Source of the DNA: Streptomyces durmitorensis
Lineage (GTDB): Bacteria; Actinomycetota; Actinomycetes; Streptomycetales; Streptomycetaceae
Direction: 5' to 3'
DNA length: 64,000 bases
Assembly (NCBI RefSeq): GCF_023498005.1
Contig: NZ_CP097289.1
Span: 1-64,000 of the forward strand
Shown here: positions 27,221 through 37,563 of the stretch, piece after piece
How the letters are laid out: the number at the start of each line of letters is the position of its first letter
How positions within the stretch are numbered: the stretch's first letter is position 1
Position numbers and translations under genes: made by a program
The notes under the pieces: generated by a model
Database searches by the model: none
The model's input: the letters and a program-made list of their open reading frames with translations, nothing else
What the model was told of the DNA's origin: nothing

Positions 27221-30200
27221 CGCACCCGAGCCCGACCCCGACTCCGTCCGGAGGCACTCCCCTGGGCCCGGAGGCCGTGGCGATCATCGGTGTCGCCATG
27301 GCCCTGCCCGAGGCCGACGATCTGGACACCCTGCACCAGAACCTGCTCGACGGGCGGATCAGCGTACGGGCGCCGAGCAAGGACCGGATCCACTTCGCCG
27401 GGGCGCGCACCGATGCCGACTACGTGAAGATGGGCTACCTCAACCGGATCGATCTCTTCGACCACCGGTTCTTCGGACTCTCCCGGCGTGAAGCGGAGTT
27501 GATGGACCCGCATCAGCGCCTGGCCGCCCAGCTCGCCCACCAGGCGATCGAGAACGCCTGCTATGCACCCGGCGACCTGAAGGGCTCCAACACCGCGGTC
27601 GTCCTCAGCGCGCCCGAACCCCACTACGCGAGCCTCTACACCGAAGACGACCCGCAGCAGATCCTCGCCTCGCACCCGTCCGCGGCAGCCGGGCGCATCG
27701 CCTACCTCCTCGACCTGGCCGGGCCCACGCTGGTCCTGGACACCGCGTGCAGCGGCAGCCTCACCGCCATCGCGGTCGCCATGGACCAGCTCCGCAACGG
27801 CCACGCGGACCTGGCGCTCGCGGGCGGGGTCAGCGTCTTCCCCGTCATCGCGCCCGAGCACGAGCGCGTACCCACGCCCGGCCTGGAGTCCCTCGAGGGG
27901 GTGTGCCGCCCCTTCGACGCACGGGCGGACGGCGCCACCGGAGGTGAGGGCGGCGGGCTCGTCCTCCTCAAGCGGCTGGACGACGCGATCGCCGACGAGG
28001 ACCACATTCACGGTGTGCTGCGCGGCATAGCCGTCAACCACAACGGTTTCCGCGCCACGAGCATGAGCGCGCCGAGCGCCCGCGGTCAGGCCCAGGTACT
28101 CGTCGAGGCCTGGCAGCAGGCCGGGCCCGGGACGCTGGACTACATCGAGTGCCACGGATCGGGCACCCGGCTCGGCGACGTGATCGAGGCCGAAGGGCTG
28201 CGGCAGGCCTTCGCGGAGGTGGCCTCGGACAGCCCGTGCGGGATCAGCGGGGTCAAGGGCAACATCGGCCACCTCAACCACGCCGCCGGCATCGCCGGGC
28301 TCTTCAAGGTCCTCGCCGGACTGCGGCACGCCACCCGGTACAAGAACCCCAACTTCGAGACGCCCAACCCGCTGATCGACTTCACGGGTCCGGTCCAGGT
28401 CGACACGCAGGCCATGCCCTGGGAGCGCACGACGGACAGCACCCGCCGGGCGGGCCTGAGCTCCTTCGGCCTCACCGGCACCAATGTGCACGCCGTCGTC
28501 GAGGAGCCGCCCGCCGTGGCCCAGGCCACGGCGCAGCGCAACACCGTGGCCGAACTGGTCACCCTCTCCGCCAAGTCGCCTCACGCCCTGGACGCCTATG
28601 CCCAGCGTGTCGCCGACTTCCTCGACCGGACCGGGCAGCACCTGCCCCATGTCGCACACGCGTTGAACCGGGGCCGCGACGACCACCCCTACCGCTTGGC
28701 CGCGACCGCCCACAACAACAAGGAGCTGGCCGACCGGCTGCGCGCGCCGCACCCCGGCGAGCGCGAGCAGGCCGCCCAGGCACCGGTGGTGCTGCTCTTC
28801 TCCGGTGACGCCGAGCTCGGCGAGGAGACATGGACGCGCCTGCGCGCGGCCTTCCCCGGGCTCGCCGACGAGGAAGACGCCGCCGACGACGCCTCGCCCG
28901 GCGCCCTGCTGCTCGCCCGGCTGCACGCGGCGTACCGACTGGCGCGCTCCCTCGGGCTGACCGAGTCACGCCTGGTCGGCAACGGCATCGGCAACCTCGT
29001 GGTGCGCTCCGTTCAGGACCCCGCGACGGCGGCGGAGGCACGGAGCAAGGCCATGAATGCCCCGCTCACCAGCCAGGTCAACGAAGAAGGGCTTCGCCGC
29101 GCGGTGCGCAGCCTCGCCGACGAGGGCGCCGTCCTGGTCGAACTGGCCGCGGACGGCGCGCTGTCGCGCGAGATCGCACGAATCGCGCCGGAGCTGCCGG
29201 TCGTACGTCTCTTCGCGGATCCCACACGTGAGGGCGTGCTCTCCGCGCTCGGCGCGCTGTACTCGCTCGGCGCGGACCTCGACTGGAACCGCTACTACGA
29301 GAGCACCGAGGCGCACCGCATCGAGGTGCCGACCTACCCCTTCGACGTCGACGAGGTGGCCTGCTGGTGCCGTCCGCCGGGCGCCCCGGCGCTGCCCGCG
29401 CGCACGAGCGGGGCAGCCGTCGCCGAGCGGCCCGCCCCTCAGCCCGGTAGCGGCGAACCGGCGGACACCGAGCCGGAGTTGGCGGACATCTGGGCGAGCG
29501 TCCTCAAGGCCGACGAGGTCACAGCGGACTCCAACTACTTCGAGCTCGGGGGCACGTCGATCGCGGGCATCATGGTGCTGCGCAAGGCGCAGGACCTCTT
29601 CGGCGTGCGCCTCACCTTCGCCGATCTGCACGCGTACCCCACGCTGCGTGAACTGGCCACGCGCATCGACGTGCTGCGCGCGGCGGGTCCGGACCGGGAC
29701 GACTGGACGATCACTCCCATAGCGCGCCCCGGCCGGCTGCCGCTCTCGTACAACCAGGAGCAGCTGTGGTACCTCGACCAGCTGAAGCCCGGCACGGCGC
29801 TCTACAACATCCCCGTCAACCTGCGCTACATCGGCCCCTTCGACCTCGACGCGTTCCAGGGCGCGCTGCGTGACGTCGTGGCCCGGCAGGAGGTCCTGCG
29901 CACGCGCATCCTGGACGAGGACGGCAGGCCGTACGCGCTCGCCGACCTGCCCGAGCCGCAGCTGGCCTTCCGCGACCTGACGGCGCTGCCGGACGCGGAG
30001 CGCCGCGCGGAGGTGACGCGGGCGATGACGGCAGAGGCGACGGAGCCGTTCGACATGGCGCGTGGACCGCTGTTCCGCACCGTGGTGATCAAGTTCAGTG
30101 AGCAGGACCATGTGGTGGCGCACACCTGGCACCACATCGCCTTCGACGGCTGGGCCCCCGCCGTCTTCTACCGGGAGCTGGCGGCCTGCTACGCGGCCCG

Positions 30201-33200
30201 TCGTGGCGTCCCGGGGCCCGAGCTGCCCGAACTGCTTGTCCAGTACGCGGACTTCGCGGCCTGGCAGCGCCAGTGGCTGGACGCGGAGCGCATGGAGCGC
30301 GGCCTTGAGTACTGGCGTACACAGCTACGCGGCCTGGACGCCCCCGAGCTGCCGATCGATCGCCCGCGCCCGGCCGTGCAGTCCTTCGCGGGCGACAGCG
30401 TGAGGTTCTGCCTCGACGATGAACTCGCCCGGCAGCTGCGCGCCTTCAGCGTCAGCGAGAGCACCACGAGCTTCGTCACCATGCTCGCCGTGATCGACGC
30501 GGTCCTGCACCTGTGGGCGGGCCACCGGGACGTGGTGGTGGGTGCGGCGACCACGGGCCGCTTCAACGCCGCCACGCACGACCTGATCGGCTACTTCAAC
30601 AACCTCCTGCCGTTCCGTACGCGGGTCGACGACGGCCTGAGCTTCCGCGAGCTGGTGGCCCGCTGCGCGACCACGGCGACCGGCGTCCTGGACCACGAGG
30701 AGATCCCCTTCGCGAAGATCGTCGCCGACACGGACCACCGCGATCCGTCGCGGCACCCGGTGTTCACCGTCTGCTACACCCACCAGAACACCGCCACGGC
30801 CCCCTTCGACCTGGCGGACCTCACCGCCGAGCGAGTCGGGGAAGAGCTCTCCACGGTCTCCGGAGTCGCGCCCGGGACATCCAAGTTCGACCTCACCTTC
30901 GGCCTGTACGACCAGGACGGCGGCCCGATGGACGGCTACCTGGAGTACGCGGTCGACCTGTTCGATCCCGCCACCGCGCGCCGCCTGGTCGACCTCTTCC
31001 AGAAGATCGCCGCGGCGGCGATGCGCGAGCCCGACCGGCCCCTGGCCGAACTCCTGACGGACCGTGGGCCCTCGCTCCTGGCCGGGGAGCCCTTCGCGTC
31101 GCCCGACGAGCGCCTGATCAGCGACGTGTTCGCGGAGCACGCCGCGCTGCGCCCGGACGAGACCGCCGTCGTCGACGCGGCGGGCGAGCACACCTTCGCG
31201 GAGCTCGACCGGCGGGCGAACCGGGTGGCACGGCGCCTCGTCGAGCACGGCGTCGGCCCGGACGTCGCCGTCCCCGTGATCGCGGACCGTGGCGCGGACC
31301 TGGTCGTCGGCTGGCTCGCCGTCCTCAAGGCGGCCGGCGCCTTCGCGTCGGTCGACCCGAGCGTGCCGGAGCAGCGGGTGCGCTCCGTCCTGGCCGGGAT
31401 CACCGCCCCCGTACTGCTCGTGGGCGCGGGCATGGAGGGCTACGAGGACGCCGGATTCCCGGTGCTGCGGATCGCCGACCTGGACACCGCGGACGCGGGC
31501 ACGGACCACGACGCCGCGCCGCCCCAGCGAGCGGGGACGGCCAACCTGGCCTATGTCGTGCACACTTCGGGCTCCACCGGCCACCCGCAGGGCTGCGAGG
31601 TCGAGCACCGCGTTCTGATCAACCTGCTGCGCTGGTTCGGCGAGGAGGCGGGACTCACCACCGATGACCGGATGGTGCAGCTCGCCGCCGCCGGTTTCGA
31701 CCTGGCCGCGTTCGAAGTCCTGTGCGCCCTGTACCACGGGGTGACCCTGTGCTTCGTGCAGGACCGGCTGCAGACTCCGGAGAACCTCCTCGCCGACTTC
31801 GCCCGGCTCGGCGTCACCGTGGCCGGCGTGCCGACCCCGCTCGCCGAGCTGATCCTCACCGAACTCCCCGATGTGCCGGGCCTCAAGCTGCGCTTCATGC
31901 TCACCGGCGGCGACGCACTCCGGCTGCGTCCGCCGCGCCGGACTCCGTTCACGCTGCTCAACGTCTACGGGCCGACCGAGTGCGGGCTCTGCGCGACCGC
32001 AGGCCGTGTGACCGTCGCCGAGGCCGGGGCCCAGGGGCTGCCGGACATCGGGCGGACACTGCCGGGCGCCCAGGTGTACCTCCTGGACTCCCGGGGGCGG
32101 CCGGTGCAGCGGGGTGAGCGGGGCGAGGTCTATCTCGGCGGCGTCAACGTCGGCCGCGGCTACCACGGCAAGCCTGGCGTGACCGCGGTCCGGTTCGTGG
32201 CCGACCCCTTCACGGACCAGCCCGGCGCCCGGATGTACCGCACCGGCGACCTGGCGCTGATCCGCGACGACGGGACCCTCGCATTCCAGGGGCGCCAGGA
32301 CCACCAGCTCGAACTGCGCGGCCAGCGCGTGGAGCCCGCCGAGATCGAGCGGGTCCTGATGGACCATCCGCGGGTCCACGAAGCGGTCGTCCACGCCGAG
32401 CGGCAGCGCTCCGGCGCCCTACTCCTTGTCGCCCACGTCGCAGGCGAGAACGTACCCGAGGAGGCCGAGCTGACCCAGTGGGTGGCTCGCGCGCTGCCGG
32501 AGTACATGGTGCCCGGCCACGTCGAGCGCCATACCGACCTGCCCAAGACCAGCAACGGAAAGCTCGACCGCAAAAGGATGAAGGAGACCAAAGTGCTCGA
32601 CCACGACACGATCGACGAGCTGACCTCCGTGACCACGACCGCGACCCCAGGGGCGGTCCTCGGCGCGGCCGGGCGCGAGGCCGAGCGGATCCTCGGTGAC
32701 ATCTGGACCGATCTGCTCGGCATCGACCGGGTGGAGCCCGGCGACAACTTCTTCAAGATCGGCGGCGACTCGCTGCTCAGCGTGGCCATCGCCTCGCGCG
32801 CCACGCGCGCCGGACTGCGCCTCACACCGCACAACGTGCTCGAGCACCCGACGCTGCGCGGGCTCGCCGCCTTCGCCGGGAAGGTCTCCGCGCCCGCTGC
32901 CGCACCACAGCCGGCCGCGCCGGCCGCCGCCCTCGCACCTGTGACGGAGCCGGTACCGCCGAGCCCGCTGGTGCAGGCCATGCTCGCCAAGTCGGGCTAC
33001 GCGGCACAGGACTTCATCCGGCCCGTGATCCTGGAGACCGCCGCGGGCATCCGGGGTGAAATGGTGCGCGCGGCCTTCGAGCGCCTGGTCGAGGTCCAGG
33101 AGCCCCTGCGCTACCGGTTCCGCCACAACAGCCTCGGCTGGCGCATCGAATGTGCCGACCGAGAGACCTCCCCGGTCGTCGACGTCAGGGTGCTCCCGCC

Positions 33201-34254
33201 GCTGGACGAAGAGCAGCTCGACGCCTATCTGGAGGCCGACCTGGACGAGCTCCTCGCGGGCGTGGACCTCGGCCGGGGTCCGCTGCTGCGGGCCAGGTTC
33301 TACGACCGCGGTGCCGACCTGCCGGGTGTGATCCTCTTCGTCATCCACCACTTCGTCTACGACGCCCTTTCGTTCGTGCCGCTGATCGACGACTTGAACG
33401 CGGCGTTCGATGAACAGGCGCCGGCCGTCGCGCGCCCCGCCGCCTGGCGGCAGTGGACGCGCCAGCTGCGTTCGATGGCCGCGTCCGACGAGGTGGCCGG
33501 TGAACTCCCGTACTGGAAGGGCATCCTGAGCGCCGGCTCCGGGACGGAACCCGCGCCCGAGAACGGCACGGCCGACGAGCCGCCCAGCCTGATCCGCCGT
33601 ACCGTCGAGGGCAAGGTCGCGTCCCAGCTCTCCGACAGTGGGCCCGCCGGCCAGCAGGCCGCGCTGGCCGCGGTCGCCGTGGCCTGGTCCCGGTGGCGCG
33701 GCACGCCCGATGCCTTCCTGAGCGCGCTGGGCATGGGGGCCGCGCCGAACGCGTTGTGGCACGGCGACCGGAGCGTGTCCTTCGGCTGGTTCACCCATCT
33801 GTTCCCGGCCTTCCTGCGAGTCGCGCCCGAGGCCGGACCCGCCGAGATCCTTTCGGCGGCCGGCGCCGCACTCGCCGTTCCCAACGACGGCATCGGGTAC
33901 GGCGTCCTGCGCCACCTCAGCCCGCACACTTCCGAGGTCGCACGGCTGCGCGAGCTGGCAGAGCCGCAGCTCCTCGTCGAGCACCTGGCCAACGCCAACA
34001 ACGGGCTCGCCAAGCTGGCCGGCGCATCGATCCGGATGCGGTCGATGGCACTGTCCACCCTGCCGGAGTCGCTCCTCGCCCAGGTGCCGATCGTGGTCGA
34101 GAGCCATGTGATCGACGGAGCACTCGAGATCGGTGTGGTGTCCCGGGGATCGGTGGCCGACGCCGACATGGAGAACTTCGCCGACCACTTGGTCGAGGCG
34201 TTCACCGAGCTCGCCGCCGCGGAAGGCGCGGTCGACACGGACGGGGGCCGCTGA
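27217..34254 (+). CDS. Hybrid PKS-NRPS: KS-(inactive AT)-T-C-A5-T-(degenerate E)
   Basis: 2,345 residues, start coupled to the previous stop (ATGA). The ketosynthase keeps its triad: Cys in DTACSGSL near residue 175, His in HGSGT near 312 and His in KGNIGH near 349. The following AT-like segment is shortened and dead: it opens [12 protein letters not shown] near 524, and the nucleophile elbow GHSxG reads VGNGIG near 587. It ends with the usual YPFD-type linker. Carrier 1 is GGTSI near 778. C has WHHIAFDG near 972. A5 has an unusual core, [11 protein letters not shown] near 1449 (Q for the usual K), but normal YRTGD near 1675 and NGKLDR near 1781. Carrier 2 is GGDSL near 1849. The last domain resembles an epimerase (FGWFTHLFP near 2189) but has HHFVYDA instead of HHxxxDG and lacks the EGHGRE and NYLGRF motifs. 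Malonyl loading must come from elsewhere if the KS extends the chain. There is no thioesterase. Confidence 0.93.
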   Translation: MTHPSPTPTPSGGTPLGPEAVAIIGVAMALPEADDLDTLHQNLLDGRISVRAPSKDRIHFAGARTDADYVKMGYLNRIDLFDHRFFGLSRREAELMDPHQRLAAQLAHQAIENACYAPGDLKGSNTAVVLSAPEPHYASLYTEDDPQQILASHPSAAAGRIAYLLDLAGPTLVLDTACSGSLTAIAVAMDQLRNGHADLALAGGVSVFPVIAPEHERVPTPGLESLEGVCRPFDARADGATGGEGGGLVLLKRLDDAIADEDHIHGVLRGIAVNHNGFRATSMSAPSARGQAQVLVEAWQQAGPGTLDYIECHGSGTRLGDVIEAEGLRQAFAEVASDSPCGISGVKGNIGHLNHAAGIAGLFKVLAGLRHATRYKNPNFETPNPLIDFTGPVQVDTQAMPWERTTDSTRRAGLSSFGLTGTNVHAVVEEPPAVAQATAQRNTVAELVTLSAKSPHALDAYAQRVADFLDRTGQHLPHVAHALNRGRDDHPYRLAATAHNNKELADRLRAPHPGEREQAAQAPVVLLFSGDAELGEETWTRLRAAFPGLADEEDAADDASPGALLLARLHAAYRLARSLGLTESRLVGNGIGNLVVRSVQDPATAAEARSKAMNAPLTSQVNEEGLRRAVRSLADEGAVLVELAADGALSREIARIAPELPVVRLFADPTREGVLSALGALYSLGADLDWNRYYESTEAHRIEVPTYPFDVDEVACWCRPPGAPALPARTSGAAVAERPAPQPGSGEPADTEPELADIWASVLKADEVTADSNYFELGGTSIAGIMVLRKAQDLFGVRLTFADLHAYPTLRELATRIDVLRAAGPDRDDWTITPIARPGRLPLSYNQEQLWYLDQLKPGTALYNIPVNLRYIGPFDLDAFQGALRDVVARQEVLRTRILDEDGRPYALADLPEPQLAFRDLTALPDAERRAEVTRAMTAEATEPFDMARGPLFRTVVIKFSEQDHVVAHTWHHIAFDGWAPAVFYRELAACYAARRGVPGPELPELLVQYADFAAWQRQWLDAERMERGLEYWRTQLRGLDAPELPIDRPRPAVQSFAGDSVRFCLDDELARQLRAFSVSESTTSFVTMLAVIDAVLHLWAGHRDVVVGAATTGRFNAATHDLIGYFNNLLPFRTRVDDGLSFRELVARCATTATGVLDHEEIPFAKIVADTDHRDPSRHPVFTVCYTHQNTATAPFDLADLTAERVGEELSTVSGVAPGTSKFDLTFGLYDQDGGPMDGYLEYAVDLFDPATARRLVDLFQKIAAAAMREPDRPLAELLTDRGPSLLAGEPFASPDERLISDVFAEHAALRPDETAVVDAAGEHTFAELDRRANRVARRLVEHGVGPDVAVPVIADRGADLVVGWLAVLKAAGAFASVDPSVPEQRVRSVLAGITAPVLLVGAGMEGYEDAGFPVLRIADLDTADAGTDHDAAPPQRAGTANLAYVVHTSGSTGHPQGCEVEHRVLINLLRWFGEEAGLTTDDRMVQLAAAGFDLAAFEVLCALYHGVTLCFVQDRLQTPENLLADFARLGVTVAGVPTPLAELILTELPDVPGLKLRFMLTGGDALRLRPPRRTPFTLLNVYGPTECGLCATAGRVTVAEAGAQGLPDIGRTLPGAQVYLLDSRGRPVQRGERGEVYLGGVNVGRGYHGKPGVTAVRFVADPFTDQPGARMYRTGDLALIRDDGTLAFQGRQDHQLELRGQRVEPAEIERVLMDHPRVHEAVVHAERQRSGALLLVAHVAGENVPEEAELTQWVARALPEYMVPGHVERHTDLPKTSNGKLDRKRMKETKVLDHDTIDELTSVTTTATPGAVLGAAGREAERILGDIWTDLLGIDRVEPGDNFFKIGGDSLLSVAIASRATRAGLRLTPHNVLEHPTLRGLAAFAGKVSAPAAAPQPAAPAAALAPVTEPVPPSPLVQAMLAKSGYAAQDFIRPVILETAAGIRGEMVRAAFERLVEVQEPLRYRFRHNSLGWRIECADRETSPVVDVRVLPPLDEEQLDAYLEADLDELLAGVDLGRGPLLRARFYDRGADLPGVILFVIHHFVYDALSFVPLIDDLNAAFDEQAPAVARPAAWRQWTRQLRSMAASDEVAGELPYWKGILSAGSGTEPAPENGTADEPPSLIRRTVEGKVASQLSDSGPAGQQAALAAVAVAWSRWRGTPDAFLSALGMGAAPNALWHGDRSVSFGWFTHLFPAFLRVAPEAGPAEILSAAGAALAVPNDGIGYGVLRHLSPHTSEVARLRELAEPQLLVEHLANANNGLAKLAGASIRMRSMALSTLPESLLAQVPIVVESHVIDGALEIGVVSRGSVADADMENFADHLVEAFTELAAAEGAVDTDGGR

Positions 34255-35259
34255 ATGGCCCCGGCGACTGCCCTGAACGCGCTGGCTCTGCACCAGCCGG
34301 ACGGCGTGCTGCCCGTCGCGCAGCTGCCCGGCCTCGACCAGCTCGGCGAGGTCGAGCGGGAGACCTGCGCTCAGCTCGGCATCGACGAGGTCCGCGCGGA
34401 CGACTCGCTGTCCGCGTTCGACCTCGCCGCCCAGGCCGCGCAGCGGGCTCTGGTGGAGGCCGGGCTCGCGGCGGACGACCTGGGCGCACTGATCCTGATC
34501 GACTCGCGTGCCCCCGAAACACTGATGAGCTCCTCGGCCACCCGGCTGCAGGCACTGCTCGGCGCCCGTCGGGCAGCGACGTTCTCCGTCGGTGGCCTCG
34601 GCTGCGTCTCCCTCACGCCGGCCCTGCTCACGGCCCGCGGACTGCTCGCCGCAGACCCGGACCTGGAGTACGTCCTGGTGGCACACGGCAGCAAGCCGCC
34701 CACGCCGCAGCGCTACCGGCACCCGGTGACCGTCAGCGGCGACGGCGGCGCTGCCGCGGTGATCTCCCGCAGCGGCCCGGTCCGCATCCTCGACATCGTC
34801 CAGGAGACCAACGGCGAGTACTGGGACCTCTTCCACGTCGACTTCCGGGACCGGCCCACCGGCCAATGGCGCGAGGAGTGCGGCGACCTGCCCGCGTACT
34901 CCTTCAAGCTCGCGGTGGAGACCCGCAACCGTCTGCACGCCCTGCATCAGCGCCTCCTGGAACGCAACGGCCTCACGACGGCGGACATCGACTGCTACCT
35001 GAGCCACAACCTGTCCACGGGGGGCTTCCGGTTCACCGAGGAGGCACTCGACATCAAGATCAGCACGACGTGCTTCGACAACCTCCGGCGCTACGGGCAT
35101 CTCGGCCCGAACGACGTCCTGTTGAACCTCCACACGGAGCTCGAACGCGGCGGTCTCCAGGACGGGCAGCGCGCCGTACTGCTCAGCGCAAGCCCGGCCG
35201 CCGCGTGGAGCCTGCTGCTCGTGGAAATCGGCGACGCCGCGGCAACCCACTACCTGTGA
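34255..35259 (+). CDS. FabH/KASIII-like thiolase-fold enzyme, candidate release or tailoring enzyme
   Basis: A 334-residue protein beginning directly after the NRPS stop (TGAATG), so surely co-translated with it. The fold is that of ketoacyl-ACP synthase III: ALVEAGLAADDLGALILIDS, active-site Cys117 in SVGGLGCVSLTP, VLVAHGSKPP, SGDGGAAAVIS, His251 in CYLSHNLSTGGF. At the third catalytic position, where FabH has Asn in a GN-x-S-A/S turn, this protein has RYGHLGPND (His282). Losing the Asn is known from KASIII relatives that transfer acyl groups rather than decarboxylate malonyl-ACP (for example CerJ-like esterifying enzymes). With no thioesterase in the operon, it is a good candidate for off-loading the chain onto a small nucleophile. 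That role is inference. Confidence 0.9.
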   Translation: MAPATALNALALHQPDGVLPVAQLPGLDQLGEVERETCAQLGIDEVRADDSLSAFDLAAQAAQRALVEAGLAADDLGALILIDSRAPETLMSSSATRLQALLGARRAATFSVGGLGCVSLTPALLTARGLLAADPDLEYVLVAHGSKPPTPQRYRHPVTVSGDGGAAAVISRSGPVRILDIVQETNGEYWDLFHVDFRDRPTGQWREECGDLPAYSFKLAVETRNRLHALHQRLLERNGLTTADIDCYLSHNLSTGGFRFTEEALDIKISTTCFDNLRRYGHLGPNDVLLNLHTELERGGLQDGQRAVLLSASPAAAWSLLLVEIGDAAATHYL

Positions 35260-35281
35260 GACCAGAGGAGAGAGATCACCC

Positions 35282-36090
35282 ATGACTGGGCACGGCCTGC
35301 CGTGGCGCCCTGGCGGCGTTACTCGCCGCCACCCTCCTGCCCGCCGCAGCGACGAACAGCTTGAGGACGAGGGGGCAATGACGCGGTTGCACGCTCGGGC
35401 CCGGGAAAAGCAGGCGCAGGCTTCGCTCGCCGCGGCCGAGACACTGGGCCCCGCCGCGGCATATGCGCACCTCGATCAGGAACGCTCGGCTACCCTGCCC
35501 CCGCCGACCGCTGCTGTCCGGCAGCACCGGTCGGCGCTGGCCCCGGGAGATGCTGTCTACCCGGAGCCGCCGCGCAAGATGACGCTCGATGAGTGCCGCA
35601 AGGGCCTGGGCAGCACCAAGAAGTTTCATGTGAAGTCCCGGTTCGCCGTGTGCACCGGCACCTCCTTCATCCAGACCTGGACCAGACCTGGATCCGCGAC
35701 CACCAGGTGATCGGGCAGAGCATGTTCAACTTGCGGGTCGTGGGCACCGTCCCCAAGAACAGCAGGAAGATCGACTACACGTTCCACTTCAGTGAGATGT
35801 CCAGCAGCCCCGATGTTCCCGCGGCCGGACTGAAGATCACTGTGAAGCCGGAGATCAAGACCAGCTGGCCCTCGGCCGCCCGCTACACCTACAGCGGCAC
35901 CATGCCCGGCACCAAGACCTTCGGCGAGGCCCAACTCGCCAAGTCCTACACCCACAGCGTCACCGCCAAGCCCGGCCAGGGATCTGCTGGCCTCGATACG
36001 GTCTTCGCCGTCTACGAGCCGACCGTCAGCCTCGCAGCGCCGGCCCCTTGGACGCTGAAGCCCCCGACCAGCACGAAGCTTTATCTCATC
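35282..36090 (+). pseudogene. Decayed secreted NucA/NucB-type nuclease gene
   Basis: A strong ribosome site (GAGGAGAG) precedes ATG 35282, but the protein is scattered over three frames. A signal-peptide-like stretch (GALAALLAATLLPAAATNSL) sits at about 35300-35360, one base out of frame with the ATG. The middle part (PRKMTLDECRKGLGSTKKFH, VKSRFAVCTGTSFIQTW) runs to about 35690. The next part (SMFNLRVVGTVPKNSRKIDY to APAPWTLKPPTSTKLYL) continues in a third frame and stops at about 36090. Intact Streptomyces homologues carry a C-terminal NucA/NucB deoxyribonuclease domain, which is entirely missing. The gene is therefore dead. It lies between the KASIII gene and the Cys-rich protein, presumably an insertion into or between cluster genes. 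Confidence 0.75.
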
Positions 36091-36252
36091 GAAATGATTG
36101 ACACTCACCGACGCCCCGGAGAAGGCTTTCTCCTCGGTTGTCTCCGGAGCGCGCTCCAGTGCCGAATTGCCGCGCAAGCCGCGAAAGGCGTGCGAACGCT
36201 CACCGGACGGGCTCCATGGAACGGTTCGCCACACAAACGTGAGGAGAAGTTC

Positions 36253-37182
36253 ATGACCGAGTGGATTCTGGCATTCGACGCCGACTGCGGATTCTGTGAA
36301 GAAGTCGTCGATCGGGTGGGGAACTCCGTCGATGGAACGTTAACCACCGCGGGCCTCACGGAACCCAGGGTCCGTGCGCTGCGCGTGCGTGCTCTGGGGG
36401 AAGGGGCCAAGTGGGCCCCGACCCTGCTGGCGGTCGACGGCGACCAGGTGCGGGCCTGGACCGGAACCGCACTGTCCCTCCGCCTGGCGCGGCTGCTGGG
36501 ACCGGCGGACTCGCTTCGGGTGGTGCGCGCGCTCCGTGGCCTCGACGCGCTGCGGTCACCGGGCCGTCGGGGAATCCTCAAGGCCGTGCCGGGGCTGGCC
36601 CTGGGGACGTTCCTGGTCACCGGCGGTCTGGCGGCCTCACCCGCGCAGGCGGTGTCCCGCGTCAAGGGGAGCAAGGCGTCACGCTGGGTGCAGGCAAACC
36701 CCGACCGACTGCCCACCGGCTACACCGAGTTCGTCTCCTATCCCGCGGACTACCGGCGCGCCGTCTACGGAGCGCTGTCCGCCTCGGCCCGGAGCGATCT
36801 GTGGGTCGCGCACTTCGCGCACTACCGGAAGACGCACCCGGGTCTGTCGGCCGGGCAGTCCGCCGTCCTGGACGACGCGACGCGGCTGGCACCGCAGATC
36901 ATCGCAGGACGCGGGAAGGGAGCGGCCGCCGCCGATCTGGAGACGGCGGTCGTGTCGGCGTTCGGCGAGAGCGGCGCCCGCGCGGTGCTCAGGACGCTCG
37001 GCCCCGCCGGCACGCACAGCGCGGCACCTCGGCGCGACCAAGGTATCCAGGCCCAGGACTGCAATTCCCGGTGCGGGGTGGGGACCGGAAGCTGCTCCTC
37101 GGTGTGCTACGGCGGGTGCACCTGGACGGACTACGGCTGCGGCCCACTGTGGCTGGCTCCATGCAGCGGGCTCTGCAACTGA
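36253..37182 (+). CDS. DCC (CxxC)-domain protein with Tat-like segment and Cys-rich fulvocin-C-like tail
   Basis: A 309-residue protein starting at the ATG at 36253 (GAGGAG upstream). Part 1 (residues 1-~95) resembles the DCC/DUF393 thioredoxin-like family, with a redox-type Cys12-x-x-Cys15 in FDADCGFCEE and WTGTALSLRLARLLG. Part 2 is an internal export-like segment: GRRGILK followed by a hydrophobic core GLALGTFLVTGG and ASPAQA, a twin-arginine-like signal in the middle of the chain. Part 3 is helical (RWVQANPDRLPTGYTEFVSY, SDLWVAHFAHYRKTHPGLSA) and ends in a tail with eight Cys (RCGVG, SCSSVCYGGC, GCGPLW, PCSGLC). The helical part plus the Cys tail recalls proteins annotated as bacteriocin fulvocin C-related in Streptomyces. 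An antibacterial role is inference from that resemblance. Confidence 0.75.
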   Translation: MTEWILAFDADCGFCEEVVDRVGNSVDGTLTTAGLTEPRVRALRVRALGEGAKWAPTLLAVDGDQVRAWTGTALSLRLARLLGPADSLRVVRALRGLDALRSPGRRGILKAVPGLALGTFLVTGGLAASPAQAVSRVKGSKASRWVQANPDRLPTGYTEFVSYPADYRRAVYGALSASARSDLWVAHFAHYRKTHPGLSAGQSAVLDDATRLAPQIIAGRGKGAAAADLETAVVSAFGESGARAVLRTLGPAGTHSAAPRRDQGIQAQDCNSRCGVGTGSCSSVCYGGCTWTDYGCGPLWLAPCSGLCN

Positions 37183-37236
37183 GCTTGTCCGCACGTGGGT
37201 TGCGCCTTCCGCTAGGCGGCTAGGCGGCCGTGGTAC

Positions 37237-37499
37237 GTGGGGTCGGTGGTGGACGCGGTCCGGCGCGACCCTCTGACAGGGTTGCTCGGACGTGACGGCT
37301 ACACCACCAAGGCCCGGCAGATCACCACCCGGTATGGCGACAGCGCGCGGCTGGTCATCGTGGACCCGGACCACTTCAAGCAGGTCAATGACGGCCCCGG
37401 CGGCCACGCCGCGGGCGACCGCGTCCTGGCCATGACCGCGCAGCGGCTCACCGCCTGGGCGCGCAGCCGCGGGGTGGTCGGCCGCCTGGGCGGCGATGA
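37237..37499 (+). pseudogene. 5' part of an interrupted GGDEF-domain gene
   Basis: From GTG 37237 the frame encodes the front of a diguanylate-cyclase-type domain: RRDPLTGLLGRDGYTTKARQ, VIVDPDHFKQVND-PGGHAAGD, and VVGRLGGD. It then runs out of homology at about base 37499, exactly in the codons for the GGDEF motif. The DxDHFKxxND element has P in place of the usual L (VDPDHF). The remaining codons to 37542 belong to the inserted element. The matching second half of the domain resumes at 42136. No clear ribosome site precedes the GTG, so the original start could lie upstream. Confidence 0.85.
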
Positions 37500-37507
37500 T
37501 CCGTTGA

Positions 37508-37515
37508 CTGAACTA
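37508..37515 (+). repeat. Left inner inverted repeat of the recombinase element
   Basis: CTGAACTA, 8 bases inside the left junction. Its reverse complement lies at 42124-42131 near the right junction. Confidence 0.5.
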
Positions 37516-37563
37516 GATCCAGCATTTTCGCAGGTCAGATAGCCTTTCTGCTAGCTTCCGTGG

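Noticed and set aside
32419..35283. 954-residue minus-strand frame opposite the PKS-NRPS and KASIII genes
   Set aside because: Shadow with no recognisable domain; the plus strand is fully explained.
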